Positions 34,601-43,181 of a stretch of 46,879 bases of DNA are shown in pieces. Numbering within the stretch: position 1 is the stretch's first letter; the number at the start of each line of letters is the position of its first letter. The stretch spans positions 161,092 to 207,970 of the forward strand of contig NZ_AP018209.1 of NCBI RefSeq assembly GCF_002367995.1, in the 5' to 3' direction. The DNA is from Calothrix brevissima NIES-22. Its GTDB lineage: Bacteria > Cyanobacteriota > Cyanobacteriia > Cyanobacteriales > Nostocaceae. Made by a program: the position numbers and the translations under genes. The notes beneath the pieces were generated by a model. It had not been told where the DNA came from, did not search any database, and saw nothing but the letters and a program-made list of their open reading frames with translations.

Positions 34601-34714
34601 ATTAATTTCAGTTTGCAATACATGATCTTCAGTCTGTTCAAGTTTTGTGTCAAATTCAGTTTTTGTTAATCTTTCGTAGTTTAAAGCTAAATACAGATAT
34701 GCTAAACCTTCCAT
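31682..34714 (-). CDS. Peptidoglycan-binding / TPR repeat protein
   Basis: A 1010-residue protein. The first residues (MEGLAYLYLALNYE) are the usual start of cyanobacterial peptidoglycan-binding proteins. They are followed by a polar stretch and then a hydrophobic export segment (residues 68-85, MKPIALTLVFILSSPASA). Two PG_binding_1 domains follow (EVTTLQNNLKQLGYF ... VGVNTRNSL at about 95-152, and GEQVAELHYRLKMLEYF ... VGQKTNEALF at about 174-236). The rest is a long TPR array (about 250-960) with typical A/YYxRGxxY and DxNxAIxxxxPxxxxAY units, and a Cys-rich end (CQCSK). It is predicted to be exported and to sit on the cell wall, acting as a protein-interaction scaffold. Third gene of the four-gene set (44 bp after caspase-TIR). 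Confidence 0.88.
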   Translation of the reverse strand: MEGLAYLYLALNYERLTKTEFDTKLEQTEDHVLQTEINNEDLSIVFSHQTQSNQKFVLNSKLKFLITMKPIALTLVFILSSPASALLVRDSSGKEVTTLQNNLKQLGYFPRKSLATGYFGKVTEASVYKFQKDNGLIADGQVGVNTRNSLNKVLHPSHKNIKPHTSILQLGSKGEQVAELHYRLKMLEYFNDTSKIRSNSKDITFDRETEKSVKEFQQDNNLKVDGIVGQKTNEALFEAIWPSRMSGRALFNRGLERGNFSDALVDYNEAIKRDKNLVEAYYRRGMLYAYAGINSAAAADINRDINKALNNFTEAIKINPDYVEAYLERGIIYNEQKDWKRAIDDWTQVILIEPDNTEAYYRRAQAQAQLKNIRDTINDYIKIIQIQLKSEQDTDLKKQIEQIIDNFQNNQINPELMLALSQGIASTSAADFFLRREEYGSYDPDKDVKPLHQEAIKGLKNAINNLKNTKSQNNLTLLYYYEFLNQLLLDKFNTQIDTNQNTFVSNHYYKGILFLEKGKQQEAKNEFDKAIERQPNFTKAYYLRGIIRSKQGDNQGAINDFKKYLQGDPERKEAKKMRDYPNSNSLISEAQEVCFRQEIPQEYLETLESSVPSDAPAYLRRGKLRFLLGDYPGAKNDFQAAIKADSKLSAEAYYQIARVAAYEFYSLIEQPKPDFQQAFKQAKEAKDNFDEAIKISPDFSEAYFERGYLKYKITIKSNENNGSDDEIKARRNIRDTIFSKTTDDVDWLKDSQNDFQRSIKIDKNFALAYYLIVVAERYKSRIQNKQQTDDIVNYKLSSTEINNLTEAIRSDIYFYSEFIGQGRLIIKRAIYVDLENSQQDNKIKPMKITSLNFKKENGYYNLALENYRKKEYKQAIDNISKAIKLNPDITDYYVIRGAAYYFLKPDNEYNKKALNDFETSITLKSRPTMSISTVPPDAVPNITDSSSISNFLIGRILENQDISQKYYLTALLSLPQVDWIIDKQQGGTDQAQKVKTSGGAQVSSSCQCSK

Positions 34715-34758
34715 AGATCACCTTATTGTTTTAATTAATGTAAAAACCAAAGATAGTA

Positions 34759-36066
34759 TTAGTTATTAACTGACTTTTTAGAATTCAATTCGCCATCTCT
34801 TCCGGCTGGTGATTGCAGCAATTGGTAAATCAGTCGTTCCATATTCGTATCAAATTCATCGTCATCGGTCATATCTAGTAAAAAGAGAATACGTAACCCT
34901 AATCGGGGTGTGCATTCTTCTCGCATAATTGGTATTAACCGATATTTGCTTTCTTCTAACCCCAAGTGCTGCGCTGCTAAGTTCTCGAACTCGCCATAGT
35001 TGCTTTCTAAGTAATTTGGAGAAAGGATCACAAGTGTATACCGACTCTGTTGGATGGCACGTTCCATACTGGTAATTAAGGGCACGCCTAATGGAAAACG
35101 AGAGTCAATAGCAACTTTTAATCCTTTAGACTCTAAAGAGGGTAACAGCGTCTTGCGAACCCATGTTTTATCTGCATCCTTAGCAAGATAGCTAATAAAG
35201 ACATCGTACTCATAAACATCATTAGGTGATGTTGTGGGGAGTGGCGTTGTCGCTTTCCCTCCCATGTAAAGGGCAATAGGAAAATTCTCTTCGATTTCCG
35301 CTTTGAGAATTGGGTGCTGCTGGGGCCAATCTTTAGTAACTTTAGGCTGTAAGTAGCTAAAAAGATCGAGAATCCGAATTACCCCACCTGGGCCTATTAC
35401 TTTTCCTCTCAGCCCATCCAATAAGTGCTGGGTGAAAAGGCTATTAACAGCACCAGGTAATATATAAGACTGTTCACTGCTGCGGGAAGAGGCCAAAATT
35501 ACTCTACCTCGTCCTTGTTTAAGAGCATCATAATAGCTTTCTGGTAAACCCGTATTTATCTCAGATGCATCAGCATCCTTTGGTTGACCAATACCACCAG
35601 AATGACAACAATCAAAGACTACCACTAATTTTTGAGATGGGATAGCACGTAAAGCCTCGGTAAATTGAGTTCCCGAAATCGCAGTTTGAGCTAATAACAC
35701 CTCTGATGTACAGTTTGTATCAATTGGCAACAAGTACTCACCTGCATAAGAACCAGATTTTATCTGACCTCCATGACTAGAAATGTAAATTAAAACAGTG
35801 GAGTTGTGGTTGCTACGTTCGGCAAGTTTAGCTAATGCTTGAAGTAAAGCTGTCTGCGTTGCTTTAGCGTCTAACAGTAATTGCACATTATCAGATGGAT
35901 AAGCACAATGTTGTGGACTAATCAAAATTTCGTAAATGTCCTTTGCATCTTTTAAAACTGCTTCTGGTAAACTTTTGATTTTTTGGTAATTAGCAATACC
36001 AACTACTAAAGCATGAGTGCTACTCATTGTAGGCATAGTGGTAGTGAGCGGAGTAAGATTTTTCAT
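34759..36066 (-). CDS. Caspase-like peptidase fused to a TIR domain
   Basis: A 435-residue two-domain protein. Residues 15-260 are a C14 caspase/orthocaspase p20-like domain with the catalytic dyad His98 (YISSHGGQ) and Cys154 (FDCCHSGG). Residues 287-420 are a TIR domain (YDVFISY, PLGVP BB loop, SPNYLESNYGEFE). Here the NADase Glu position is kept (Tyr357-x-x-x-Glu361). The protein therefore combines a protease and a possible NAD hydrolase, two classic cell-death effectors. It lies 15 bp after the caspase-DUF4384 gene. The TIR is clearly related to that of the STAND gene downstream, which suggests the two associate (inference). An upstream start at the same frame is not needed; the start is ATG at 36066. 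Confidence 0.93.
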   Translation of the reverse strand: MKNLTPLTTTMPTMSSTHALVVGIANYQKIKSLPEAVLKDAKDIYEILISPQHCAYPSDNVQLLLDAKATQTALLQALAKLAERSNHNSTVLIYISSHGGQIKSGSYAGEYLLPIDTNCTSEVLLAQTAISGTQFTEALRAIPSQKLVVVFDCCHSGGIGQPKDADASEINTGLPESYYDALKQGRGRVILASSRSSEQSYILPGAVNSLFTQHLLDGLRGKVIGPGGVIRILDLFSYLQPKVTKDWPQQHPILKAEIEENFPIALYMGGKATTPLPTTSPNDVYEYDVFISYLAKDADKTWVRKTLLPSLESKGLKVAIDSRFPLGVPLITSMERAIQQSRYTLVILSPNYLESNYGEFENLAAQHLGLEESKYRLIPIMREECTPRLGLRILFLLDMTDDDEFDTNMERLIYQLLQSPAGRDGELNSKKSVNN

Positions 36067-36081
36067 GAAGAAAAGCCTCTT

Positions 36082-38202
36082 CTATTTGTCATCTTTTATT
36101 CTCACGACCACTTGGTCTGTAATCCATTCACTAGCAGGATATCTAGCTGGTTCTAAATTTTTAGTTGGCGGTTGAGTAGCAGCAACAGCCGCTAAAAGTT
36201 CTTCCAATGAGTTTTCTGGGCTTTTTCCAGTAGGGACAAGAATTGGTTTATCAAGGGGAGGTAATTCCAACCAGTGGAAATCAGTTGCACCAACAGTTGC
36301 AAACACCTTAAGAATATCTTGACCTTCTTTGTATCCGTTTGGTAGACTCGCATGAAGTGGGAGTATTTCTTCTTGTCCAGGGTCAAATGTGATAAAGTTT
36401 CCACTTCCACAAGGATAGACTTGAGAAATACCTAAATCTGGCTTTAGATTTAGTACAGTGACGTTAAGTGTTTGAGACGAATCATTGCGAAGCCTGGCAA
36501 ACGCCCATTCATTAACTTTGAGCGTTGGTGTATTTCCTGGTTCATCAAAAGGCTTCGGTTCAGGCGGTTCTGCTGGGTCGTAATTTGATTGCTTTCCAAT
36601 AATCTCTAAGGTAAATGCCAGCTTAGTTCCTGGTAAATTTGACCGATGATAATAGTTGTTAAGCTGTTGAGTTGCCCGATATTTAGCTAAATGTACTAAA
36701 CGCTTGACTACACTTGCAGTAGCATCAAGTTCGCCTATTTTTATAGCGGGTCGTAAATTGGCAATTGGTGTAGTACTAGGATCGCAAATTTCATATTCGC
36801 CATTACTGTTAACAGTTACTTGGTAATCAGCAGTTTCATTGTCAGAAACTAACTCTACCCAACCATTAGCAATTGGTATAGCATCTGCAATTGCTTGCAA
36901 GGGTGCACTGTATTTTTGATCAATTTCTTTTGACGACTCATCTTCTGGAGAGCCTTCAGCTTTCTGTACCAAGCGAATTTTTCTAACTAATTTGACTGAT
37001 TTAGGATTGATGAGCAATGCCTGAGATGCTTGCTCTATCGGTTCAGAACGAAAAGTTTCCTTAATTTCAGCCCAAGATTCTGTTGCACCAACAGAGGTAA
37101 CTTCAGCTAAAGCTAATCGCTTGTTCACATCTGTGAAATCAGTTGTGCCCGGGGGATAAATAGCCAACTGTGAGCCTTTGCTCAGTCCATGAACCTGGCC
37201 TCCATTCAACAACAGTCTTTTGTAAGCATCTATTTGATTAACATTGACAGCATACTGTAAATATACGCGATCGCTGCCAAAGACCAAACGATTTCCTTCT
37301 CCTTCCAGTTGAGGAGTTTGTCGCTGAAATTGACTGTGGATTTTGGCAAGTAAGCGATCGTGCAGTACTTTATAGGTTAGCCCAGGAGTTAATGGATTAA
37401 GAGAATCTAGCAACCAGTAAGTAAGTGCACCATTGCGTTCTTTACCGTTGAAAGCGTATTCAACGGCAGATTCATTAGAACGACAAGCAGCTAATAAAAC
37501 ATAGCCTTCTGGTTGTGGTAGCCATCCACTACCCAACTGAAAGTCACGAGTATCTGATTTAGTAAAAGCTTTCCATGTTTTCGTTAATTCCTCATTGGAA
37601 GCTACTAAGCTTTCAGTAGAACGTGAAGAGTTATCAATAGTATCTAAGCCTCTGATCTCAGCATCGCCACCTTTTGTTGCACCACCTGAATGACAACTAT
37701 CTAATACAACTGTGACAACTAACTGCTTATCTACCATTCTTTCTAAAAGTTTAGCTATTTCAAGATCGCGTAGATACCGTCCTGTGGAATTGCCTATATT
37801 GGTAGGAACAAGTACCTCATCAATGCCATTTTCTCCTTTGAGTTGAGGATAAGCAGTTTTGGCACGACCGCCATGACCAGAGTAGTGAATATATACTTGA
37901 TCTCCAGGCTCAGCAACTTCGATTAAGTGATTAAACATCGTCACCATGTTTTCGTAAGTAGGCCATTGCTCTGGGGGTTCTGCTGGTTCTGATTTTCCAA
38001 CATCAGAGGCAGTAAGCTTAAAAATTTGTTCTGGTAGTATTCCTAACTTCAAATTTAGAAAGCTCTCCACGTATCTAATATCACGCACACATCCGCCAAG
38101 ATTCTTGTACGAAGTTCCATCAGACAATTGATTAGGTAAGTAGCAGTCTATACCTATTAGTAAAGCATACAAATTTGTTCTCTCCTTGGTTGAATTAGCC
38201 AT
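36082..38202 (-). CDS. Caspase-like peptidase with C-terminal DUF4384-type domain
   Basis: A 706-residue orthocaspase. The p20-like domain (residues 8-310) begins LYALLIGIDCYLPN and has the dyad His110 (HYSGHGGRAK) and Cys170 (VVLDSCHSGG), followed by a VLLAACRSNESA strand. The middle region (about 320-545) is a conserved linker with a beta-rich appearance. The C-terminal part (about 555-665: NEWAFARLRNDSSQTLNVTVLNLKPDLGISQVYP) matches the DUF4384 domain often joined to caspases in bacteria. Prokaryotic caspases normally cut after Arg/Lys and are kept inactive until a partner activates them. This is the first gene of the four-gene set; its promoter would lie in 38203-38612. Confidence 0.92.
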   Translation of the reverse strand: MANSTKERTNLYALLIGIDCYLPNQLSDGTSYKNLGGCVRDIRYVESFLNLKLGILPEQIFKLTASDVGKSEPAEPPEQWPTYENMVTMFNHLIEVAEPGDQVYIHYSGHGGRAKTAYPQLKGENGIDEVLVPTNIGNSTGRYLRDLEIAKLLERMVDKQLVVTVVLDSCHSGGATKGGDAEIRGLDTIDNSSRSTESLVASNEELTKTWKAFTKSDTRDFQLGSGWLPQPEGYVLLAACRSNESAVEYAFNGKERNGALTYWLLDSLNPLTPGLTYKVLHDRLLAKIHSQFQRQTPQLEGEGNRLVFGSDRVYLQYAVNVNQIDAYKRLLLNGGQVHGLSKGSQLAIYPPGTTDFTDVNKRLALAEVTSVGATESWAEIKETFRSEPIEQASQALLINPKSVKLVRKIRLVQKAEGSPEDESSKEIDQKYSAPLQAIADAIPIANGWVELVSDNETADYQVTVNSNGEYEICDPSTTPIANLRPAIKIGELDATASVVKRLVHLAKYRATQQLNNYYHRSNLPGTKLAFTLEIIGKQSNYDPAEPPEPKPFDEPGNTPTLKVNEWAFARLRNDSSQTLNVTVLNLKPDLGISQVYPCGSGNFITFDPGQEEILPLHASLPNGYKEGQDILKVFATVGATDFHWLELPPLDKPILVPTGKSPENSLEELLAAVAATQPPTKNLEPARYPASEWITDQVVVRIKDDK

Positions 38203-38419
38203 ATATTAAAAAATTTCACAGCTTTTTAATTGTTAGAAGACACCCTATCAACACTACTGTTTCACTAATAGATTGATATTTGCAATACCTAAAATTTCTT
38301 AAAAGTTCACTAAAAGTTCAGGTATTGTTCCAGCAACCCAAAGACTCAAGATAGCTATTCTGAGCCTAGAAAAAAGCTAAACTTTGCACTAGCTTTTTGT
38401 TGGGTTTTAAACCTATCAA

Positions 38420-38450
38420 GACGTGAAGCCGCGTATCTCGGCTTCACGTC
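38420..38450. repeat. Perfect 12-bp inverted repeat (hairpin)
   Basis: GACGTGAAGCCG at 38420-38431 and its exact complement at 38439-38450 with a 7-base loop. It immediately precedes the CHAT scrap and could be the debris of a small insertion or a transcription stop for the gene that was there. Confidence 0.7.
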
Positions 38451-38455
38451 AACAA

Positions 38456-38584
38456 CTAGAATGGAAAAGCTCATTGCCACCAGATATCGCTAAAACTCGT
38501 GAGGTTATAATAGTAGACTCGCAATCAGAAAATTTTGATCCCAACCAATCATTTGCATCTCCTTTTTATTGGGCTGCATTTACT
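38456..38584 (+). pseudogene. CHAT-protease C-terminal remnant
   Basis: The plus-strand frame reads LEWKSSLPPDIAKTREVIIV, then DSQSENFDPNQ and SFASPFYWAAFT. This is the last stretch of a cyanobacterial CHAT (caspase HetF-associated with TPRs) domain, where such proteins usually end (H/S)PFYWAxFxLxGxW. Here the frame departs after AAFT and no upstream part of the gene remains. It is a scrap of a third caspase-related protease in the same island. Identification rests on this C-terminal signature. Confidence 0.6.
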
Positions 38585-38612
38585 TCTATTCATAAGAAGG
38601 TTATCGTAGTTT

Positions 38613-41600
38613 TTACACTCGCCCATTGTTACCGATGTGCTGTTCAGTTTCAATCGCCCCTAGAGTTTTCAGAGTGGTAAGCGTTGCCTCACTTAACCCA
38701 GTAACACCAGCGATCTTCATACCCTCGTAAAGTCTTTTACTTCTCAAGCTTCTGATACATTCACCTGTCAAGATATTCCAAATCTTCAGGGTCTCATCTT
38801 CACCGCTACTAATGAGAGTATGCCCTTCAGGACTAAAGGTAACTGATAAAACTGCTTGAGTGGGTTGCTGTAAACTTTTGAGGCATTCACCAGTTTTCAC
38901 ATCCCATAACTTCACAGTTTTATCCATACTACCACTGCTGAGAATTTTACCATCTGGACGAAAGGCGAGCGATCGCACCCACCCTGTATGTCCTGGCAAT
39001 GTTTTCAAGCATTTACCAGTCTTGACTTCCCATAACTTGACTACCTGATCTCCGCTACCGCTACTCAGGATTTGTCCATCAGGGCTAAAGGCAATTGACC
39101 ACACCCACCCTGTATGTCCTGGCAAAGTTTGTAGGCATTTACCAGTATTGATTTCCCATATCTTTACTGTATGGTCATGACCACCACTAGCTAAAGTTCG
39201 CCCATCAGGACTGAAGGCCACTGACAAAACTCCGTGGTTTTGTTCATGTAAAGTTTTGAGGCATTGACCAGTTTCGACATCCCATAATTTCACTGTATGG
39301 TCATGACTACCACTAGCCAAAGTCCGACCATCAGGACTAAAAGCAATTGCCCAAATCCAATTCGAGTGTCCTGGCAAAGTTTGGCGACATTTACGAGTTT
39401 CAATATCCCAGATCTTGATCGTTTTGTCTTCACTGCCACTGGCGACAATACAAGCGTCAGGACTCCATGCCACTGACTTGACTTCATTACTATGTCCGAT
39501 GAGTGTTGCGAAGCATTCGCCAGTGTTAATGTCCCACAATTTTACCGTTTTATCGCTACTACTAGCCAGCATTTGACCGTCAGGACTGAGGGCAATTGAC
39601 CAGATGCCATTACCATATCCCTGCATAGTTTTTAAACATTGACCTGTAGCAACTTCCCATAGTTTCAAAGTTTGGTCATTACTACCACTTGCCAAGATTT
39701 GACCATCAGGACTAAACATCACTGCTCGGATCATACTATTGTGTCCTAGCAAAGTTTTCCGGCACTCACCACTACTGACATTCCAAAGCTTCACTTTCTG
39801 ATCCCAACTACCACTTACCAGGGTTTGTCCGTCTGGACTGAATGCAAGTGACATCACCCAATCAGAGTGTCCCTGCAAGGTCATCAGACATTCACCAGTT
39901 TTCAAATCCCATAACTTTATTGCTCCATCGCCACTACCGCTAGCAAGTCTGCAACCATCTGGACTGATAGCAACTGACCAAATCCCTTCATTATGTTCTG
40001 GCAAAGTTCTTAAACATTTACCAGTACTGACATCCCACAGCTTCAGTGTTCTGTCCACGCTACCACTAACTAATACTTTGTTGTCAGGGCTTAAAACTAC
40101 TCCTCTTACCATATTTTGATGTCCTGACAAAGTTTTCCCACACTGACCAGTATTCACATCCCATATTTTTACAGTCTTGTCATCACTACTACTAATTAAT
40201 AGTTTCCCGTCTGAAGTAAACACGAGTGACCAAATTCCCTGTTCATGTCCCTGCAAGGTATTGAGACATTGACCAGTTGTGACATGCCAAAGCTTGATTG
40301 TTTGGTCTTCACTGCCACTAGCCAGGATACTACTGTCATGATTAAAGGCAATTGCTGACACCCAATCAGTATGGCCTTTAAAGATTTTTAGCTGTTTCCA
40401 ATCACTAACTTGGTACAAGCGAATATCACTATTCATATCTCCAATAGCTAAAAATTTTCCATTGGGACTGAATGCTAATGATAAAACTCCACCAAAAGTT
40501 TCTGCAAACAAAGACTGCATCAGGGAAGCGTGGTTAAAATTCACATTATGTAAATTCACATATCGTAGGTCTGCTTGCCTAACAGCCAAATGCGAAAAAT
40601 CATAGTTACTCAGATTGGTTCCCAGATAACAAAGCATGTTGAGAATGTTTCCGGCTGCATAATTTTGTTCTTCCGAGAATTTTTCTCGCAGCTTTAATAA
40701 AATTTTGTTTAGTTGATTTTCTAAGATTTGCTTATTTCTAAATTTAGTTAAAAGTCCATCTATAATTGGTTTGAGTATCAAACGAATTTGAATATCTCTA
40801 ATATAGTCTTTTACTGTCGCTTTGATTAAAGTATGACTTCTGAATAAGTCCAGGTTTTGAGTTTTAACTTCTATCCAAATATTTTGAACAAATTCATTAG
40901 TTATGTATTCCATAACTACAGATTGTAAAGTAAATAAATTAGAGCTTTTCTCAACCAGAGAGCGTCTTACCAAAGACTCCAGAGCTTCTAATAATTGTTG
41001 TGGGAGTATCAGTGATACGATATCATTTTGCAATTCTGTGAATGAAACTGGCTGCCGATTAACTGCTAACCAATACATGAGATTTTTTTCTAAATCTGAC
41101 AACCGCGAAAATTGTTGGTCTAAAATTTCGCGGATATTACCAAAAACAGAAGTATTTTGGGTTAAAAAATTAGAAATATTGCCATTAAAAACATCTAAAA
41201 TTGTCGTGCCAACTATTTTTAAAGCTAAGGCGTTACCTTGATATAGCTCAACTACTGCTTTTAATTCTGTCTCGGAGCCACATACCCCTTTAATTTCAAA
41301 AATTTTTTGCCCGTCTACCACATTTAAACCACCCAGTTGTAATGAGCGAACTGGTAGCGCTTTTCCTTCCAGAAGGGCTAAGTCTTGCAGTTTTTCCCGT
41401 GAAGTTAGCACCAGGCAACTAATATGGGTAACTTCTCCAATTTGTTTGATAAGTTGAGCATATTCTTCATAACCTTCTCGATAGGTTCCTACAATAGTGC
41501 CACTTTGTAAAATCGTCTCAGCATTATCGAGTATCAGAAGACAGCGATATTGGCGCAAATAATCAATTAGTTTCGAGATTCTGCCGTCTATGGTGTTTGG

Positions 41601-42221
41601 GTAATCGGTTGCTAAAACCTGACCTGCGGACAAAAATTGAATTAAGTTAGCCAATAGGTCAAAAAGAGGTGGGGCATTGTAGAGCGATCGCCAAATCAAG
41701 AAATCAAACTGCTCCTCAACTTGTTGAGCTAGTTTAGCAGCCAGAGAGGTTTTGCCAATTCCCCCCATTCCTAACAGTGCTACTAATCGACAACGCTCTT
41801 CGATCACCCATTGGTTGAGTGTGTTGAGTTCTGCTGTACGTCCATAAAACACAGAGACATCAATCGCTTCTCCCCAGTCTGCTCGATTTGGAATTTGGGA
41901 TTTTGGATTTTGAGTGGAATTCTCCAGAGTTTCCCCTGTTGTATTTACCTTGCCAGATTTCCGCCATCGGCGCTCTAGAGCAGATTGAAAGTTTTTCTTA
42001 GTGACTTTCTCTTCTATTACTTCACTCAGCAGTTTCCAAAGTTCGGGGCCAACATGTTGTTTTATATATGCGACGGAGTAGCAAGCTGCTGAAGCAATTT
42101 GTTCGTATGTTTGATGTTCCCAAGAGCCTTTGAGGATAGCAATTTCTACTTGACTCAGCCGTCTTCCTACCTTGACGAACACAGCCTCATCAGCAACTTC
42201 TAGCGCTTCCTCAAAGTTCAT
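38613..42221 (-). CDS. HTH (VMAP-type)-NB-ARC-WD40 STAND protein (14 WD repeats)
   Basis: A 1202-residue protein. Residues 1-90 (MNFEEALEVADEAVF ... LSQVEIAILKGSWEHQTYEQIA) are the helix-turn-helix N-terminal domain found on vWA-MoxR-associated and NB-ARC proteins. The shared linker DWGEAIDVSVFYGRTAEL leads into NB-ARC: Walker A GMGGIGKT 151-158, Walker B LLILDNAE (D232), LTSREKLQD. Fourteen WD40 repeats occupy about 585-1165 (two propellers), then the tail KRLYEGM...GLS...TLKTLGAIE. It is a paralogue of the 20-23.6 kb gene, with a different N-terminal HTH. It lies 410 bp upstream of the caspase operon on the same strand, so read-through is possible but not shown. Confidence 0.92.
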   Translation of the reverse strand: MNFEEALEVADEAVFVKVGRRLSQVEIAILKGSWEHQTYEQIASAACYSVAYIKQHVGPELWKLLSEVIEEKVTKKNFQSALERRWRKSGKVNTTGETLENSTQNPKSQIPNRADWGEAIDVSVFYGRTAELNTLNQWVIEERCRLVALLGMGGIGKTSLAAKLAQQVEEQFDFLIWRSLYNAPPLFDLLANLIQFLSAGQVLATDYPNTIDGRISKLIDYLRQYRCLLILDNAETILQSGTIVGTYREGYEEYAQLIKQIGEVTHISCLVLTSREKLQDLALLEGKALPVRSLQLGGLNVVDGQKIFEIKGVCGSETELKAVVELYQGNALALKIVGTTILDVFNGNISNFLTQNTSVFGNIREILDQQFSRLSDLEKNLMYWLAVNRQPVSFTELQNDIVSLILPQQLLEALESLVRRSLVEKSSNLFTLQSVVMEYITNEFVQNIWIEVKTQNLDLFRSHTLIKATVKDYIRDIQIRLILKPIIDGLLTKFRNKQILENQLNKILLKLREKFSEEQNYAAGNILNMLCYLGTNLSNYDFSHLAVRQADLRYVNLHNVNFNHASLMQSLFAETFGGVLSLAFSPNGKFLAIGDMNSDIRLYQVSDWKQLKIFKGHTDWVSAIAFNHDSSILASGSEDQTIKLWHVTTGQCLNTLQGHEQGIWSLVFTSDGKLLISSSDDKTVKIWDVNTGQCGKTLSGHQNMVRGVVLSPDNKVLVSGSVDRTLKLWDVSTGKCLRTLPEHNEGIWSVAISPDGCRLASGSGDGAIKLWDLKTGECLMTLQGHSDWVMSLAFSPDGQTLVSGSWDQKVKLWNVSSGECRKTLLGHNSMIRAVMFSPDGQILASGSNDQTLKLWEVATGQCLKTMQGYGNGIWSIALSPDGQMLASSSDKTVKLWDINTGECFATLIGHSNEVKSVAWSPDACIVASGSEDKTIKIWDIETRKCRQTLPGHSNWIWAIAFSPDGRTLASGSHDHTVKLWDVETGQCLKTLHEQNHGVLSVAFSPDGRTLASGGHDHTVKIWEINTGKCLQTLPGHTGWVWSIAFSPDGQILSSGSGDQVVKLWEVKTGKCLKTLPGHTGWVRSLAFRPDGKILSSGSMDKTVKLWDVKTGECLKSLQQPTQAVLSVTFSPEGHTLISSGEDETLKIWNILTGECIRSLRSKRLYEGMKIAGVTGLSEATLTTLKTLGAIETEQHIGNNGRV

Positions 42222-43181
42222 AGGCTAATATGTAAATTCTATACAAACTCTACCATAAAAGTAATTTTACCGGAACTTCACCGGAACTTTACTGTATCGC
42301 TAATTTATGGCGATCATTCTAAACTGAGTAGGAGTAGCAAGTAAAACTTCTTATTAGTAATAATATTTACATTCAAAAGTTTATGGAAATTGCAATACTA
42401 AAACATTTTTCCAATTTTTCTAATCTCTACGTGTGCCATTTTTCGAGACATAATGTATATTATTTTACGAATAAAATTAAGTTGTTCTGCTGACAGGGGA
42501 ACTGTATTCAATGAGACACTCTATTTTTAATTTTACATTCTTCATTTAGCCTATACCCAGTGATTAGTCCTCACAAGATGGGCGCACCAACGGTATATCA
42601 GTTCCCAGTGGAGAAGCACAACAGAAGTTACTATGGGAAGCCGTTTGTTTGTTCTTTGGCAATCATGGGGAATAGAACCTACGGCAATTTTAGGACATTT
42701 TTTATGGTGTTGATTTGTGGAAAAATTGCACGACGAATGCATTTTAGCTAATTACTCATCCTGGCGATCACTTCTTTATGCAAACAGATCCAAGCTTTGT
42801 CGTTGATATGATCAGAAGACAATTTAACGGTAGTGTGAGGATCTAGGTGGGGATAATTGACCAATTACCCATATATATTTACAAAACGGCACAGCAATTG
42901 CGTTTTTAGTTTATTATCCAATCCCAAGCAAATGCGATTTTTTAATTAGATACTTAAACAAAATTAGTTACATAAATTCAAATGATTAAATTCTTTACCA
43001 GCCTAGAAACTCAGCAGAAATTTAGACTCATGATTGGTATTTATGTCATACTGAGAACCAGAAGAAAAGCTCGCTTAGAAATATTATCTAAGAAACTATT
43101 TTATACCTTTTCCACTTCAAATGCTATGACTATTTGATTGATCTGGTGCGTTATTAGAAATTAACTTCATGAGACATATTT
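42222..43181. other. 960-bp intergenic stretch with a possible thioesterase scrap
   Basis: No complete gene is seen; short frames here have no recognisable family and are crossed by stops on both strands. The only hint of former coding is at 42748-42846. The last 300 bp before the reductase gene are very AT-rich and presumably carry its promoter. Confidence 0.5.
42748..42846 (+). pseudogene. Possible thioesterase C-terminal scrap
   Basis: A short frame reads HPGDHFFMQTDPSFVVDMIR and ends in TAG. The order G-D/G-H-F-F followed by a helix is how type II thioesterases and NRPS/PKS thioesterase domains end, with the catalytic His in G(D/G)HF. No upstream part is found because a stop lies directly before it. 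Weak evidence. Confidence 0.3.

Larger units (their letters stand above)
38203..38612. other. Intergenic region with a CHAT remnant and a hairpin
   Basis: 410 bp between the caspase operon start and the end of the WD40 gene, both transcribed leftward. It carries a 12-bp perfect hairpin (38420-38450) and a CHAT-like scrap (38456-38584). The caspase operon promoter must lie in the first 200 bp, which are AT-rich; no clear -10/-35 pair could be fixed. Confidence 0.5.

Noticed and set aside
42551-42751. Overlapping short frames on both strands
   Set aside because: Mirror-image frames in a non-coding stretch with no family features.
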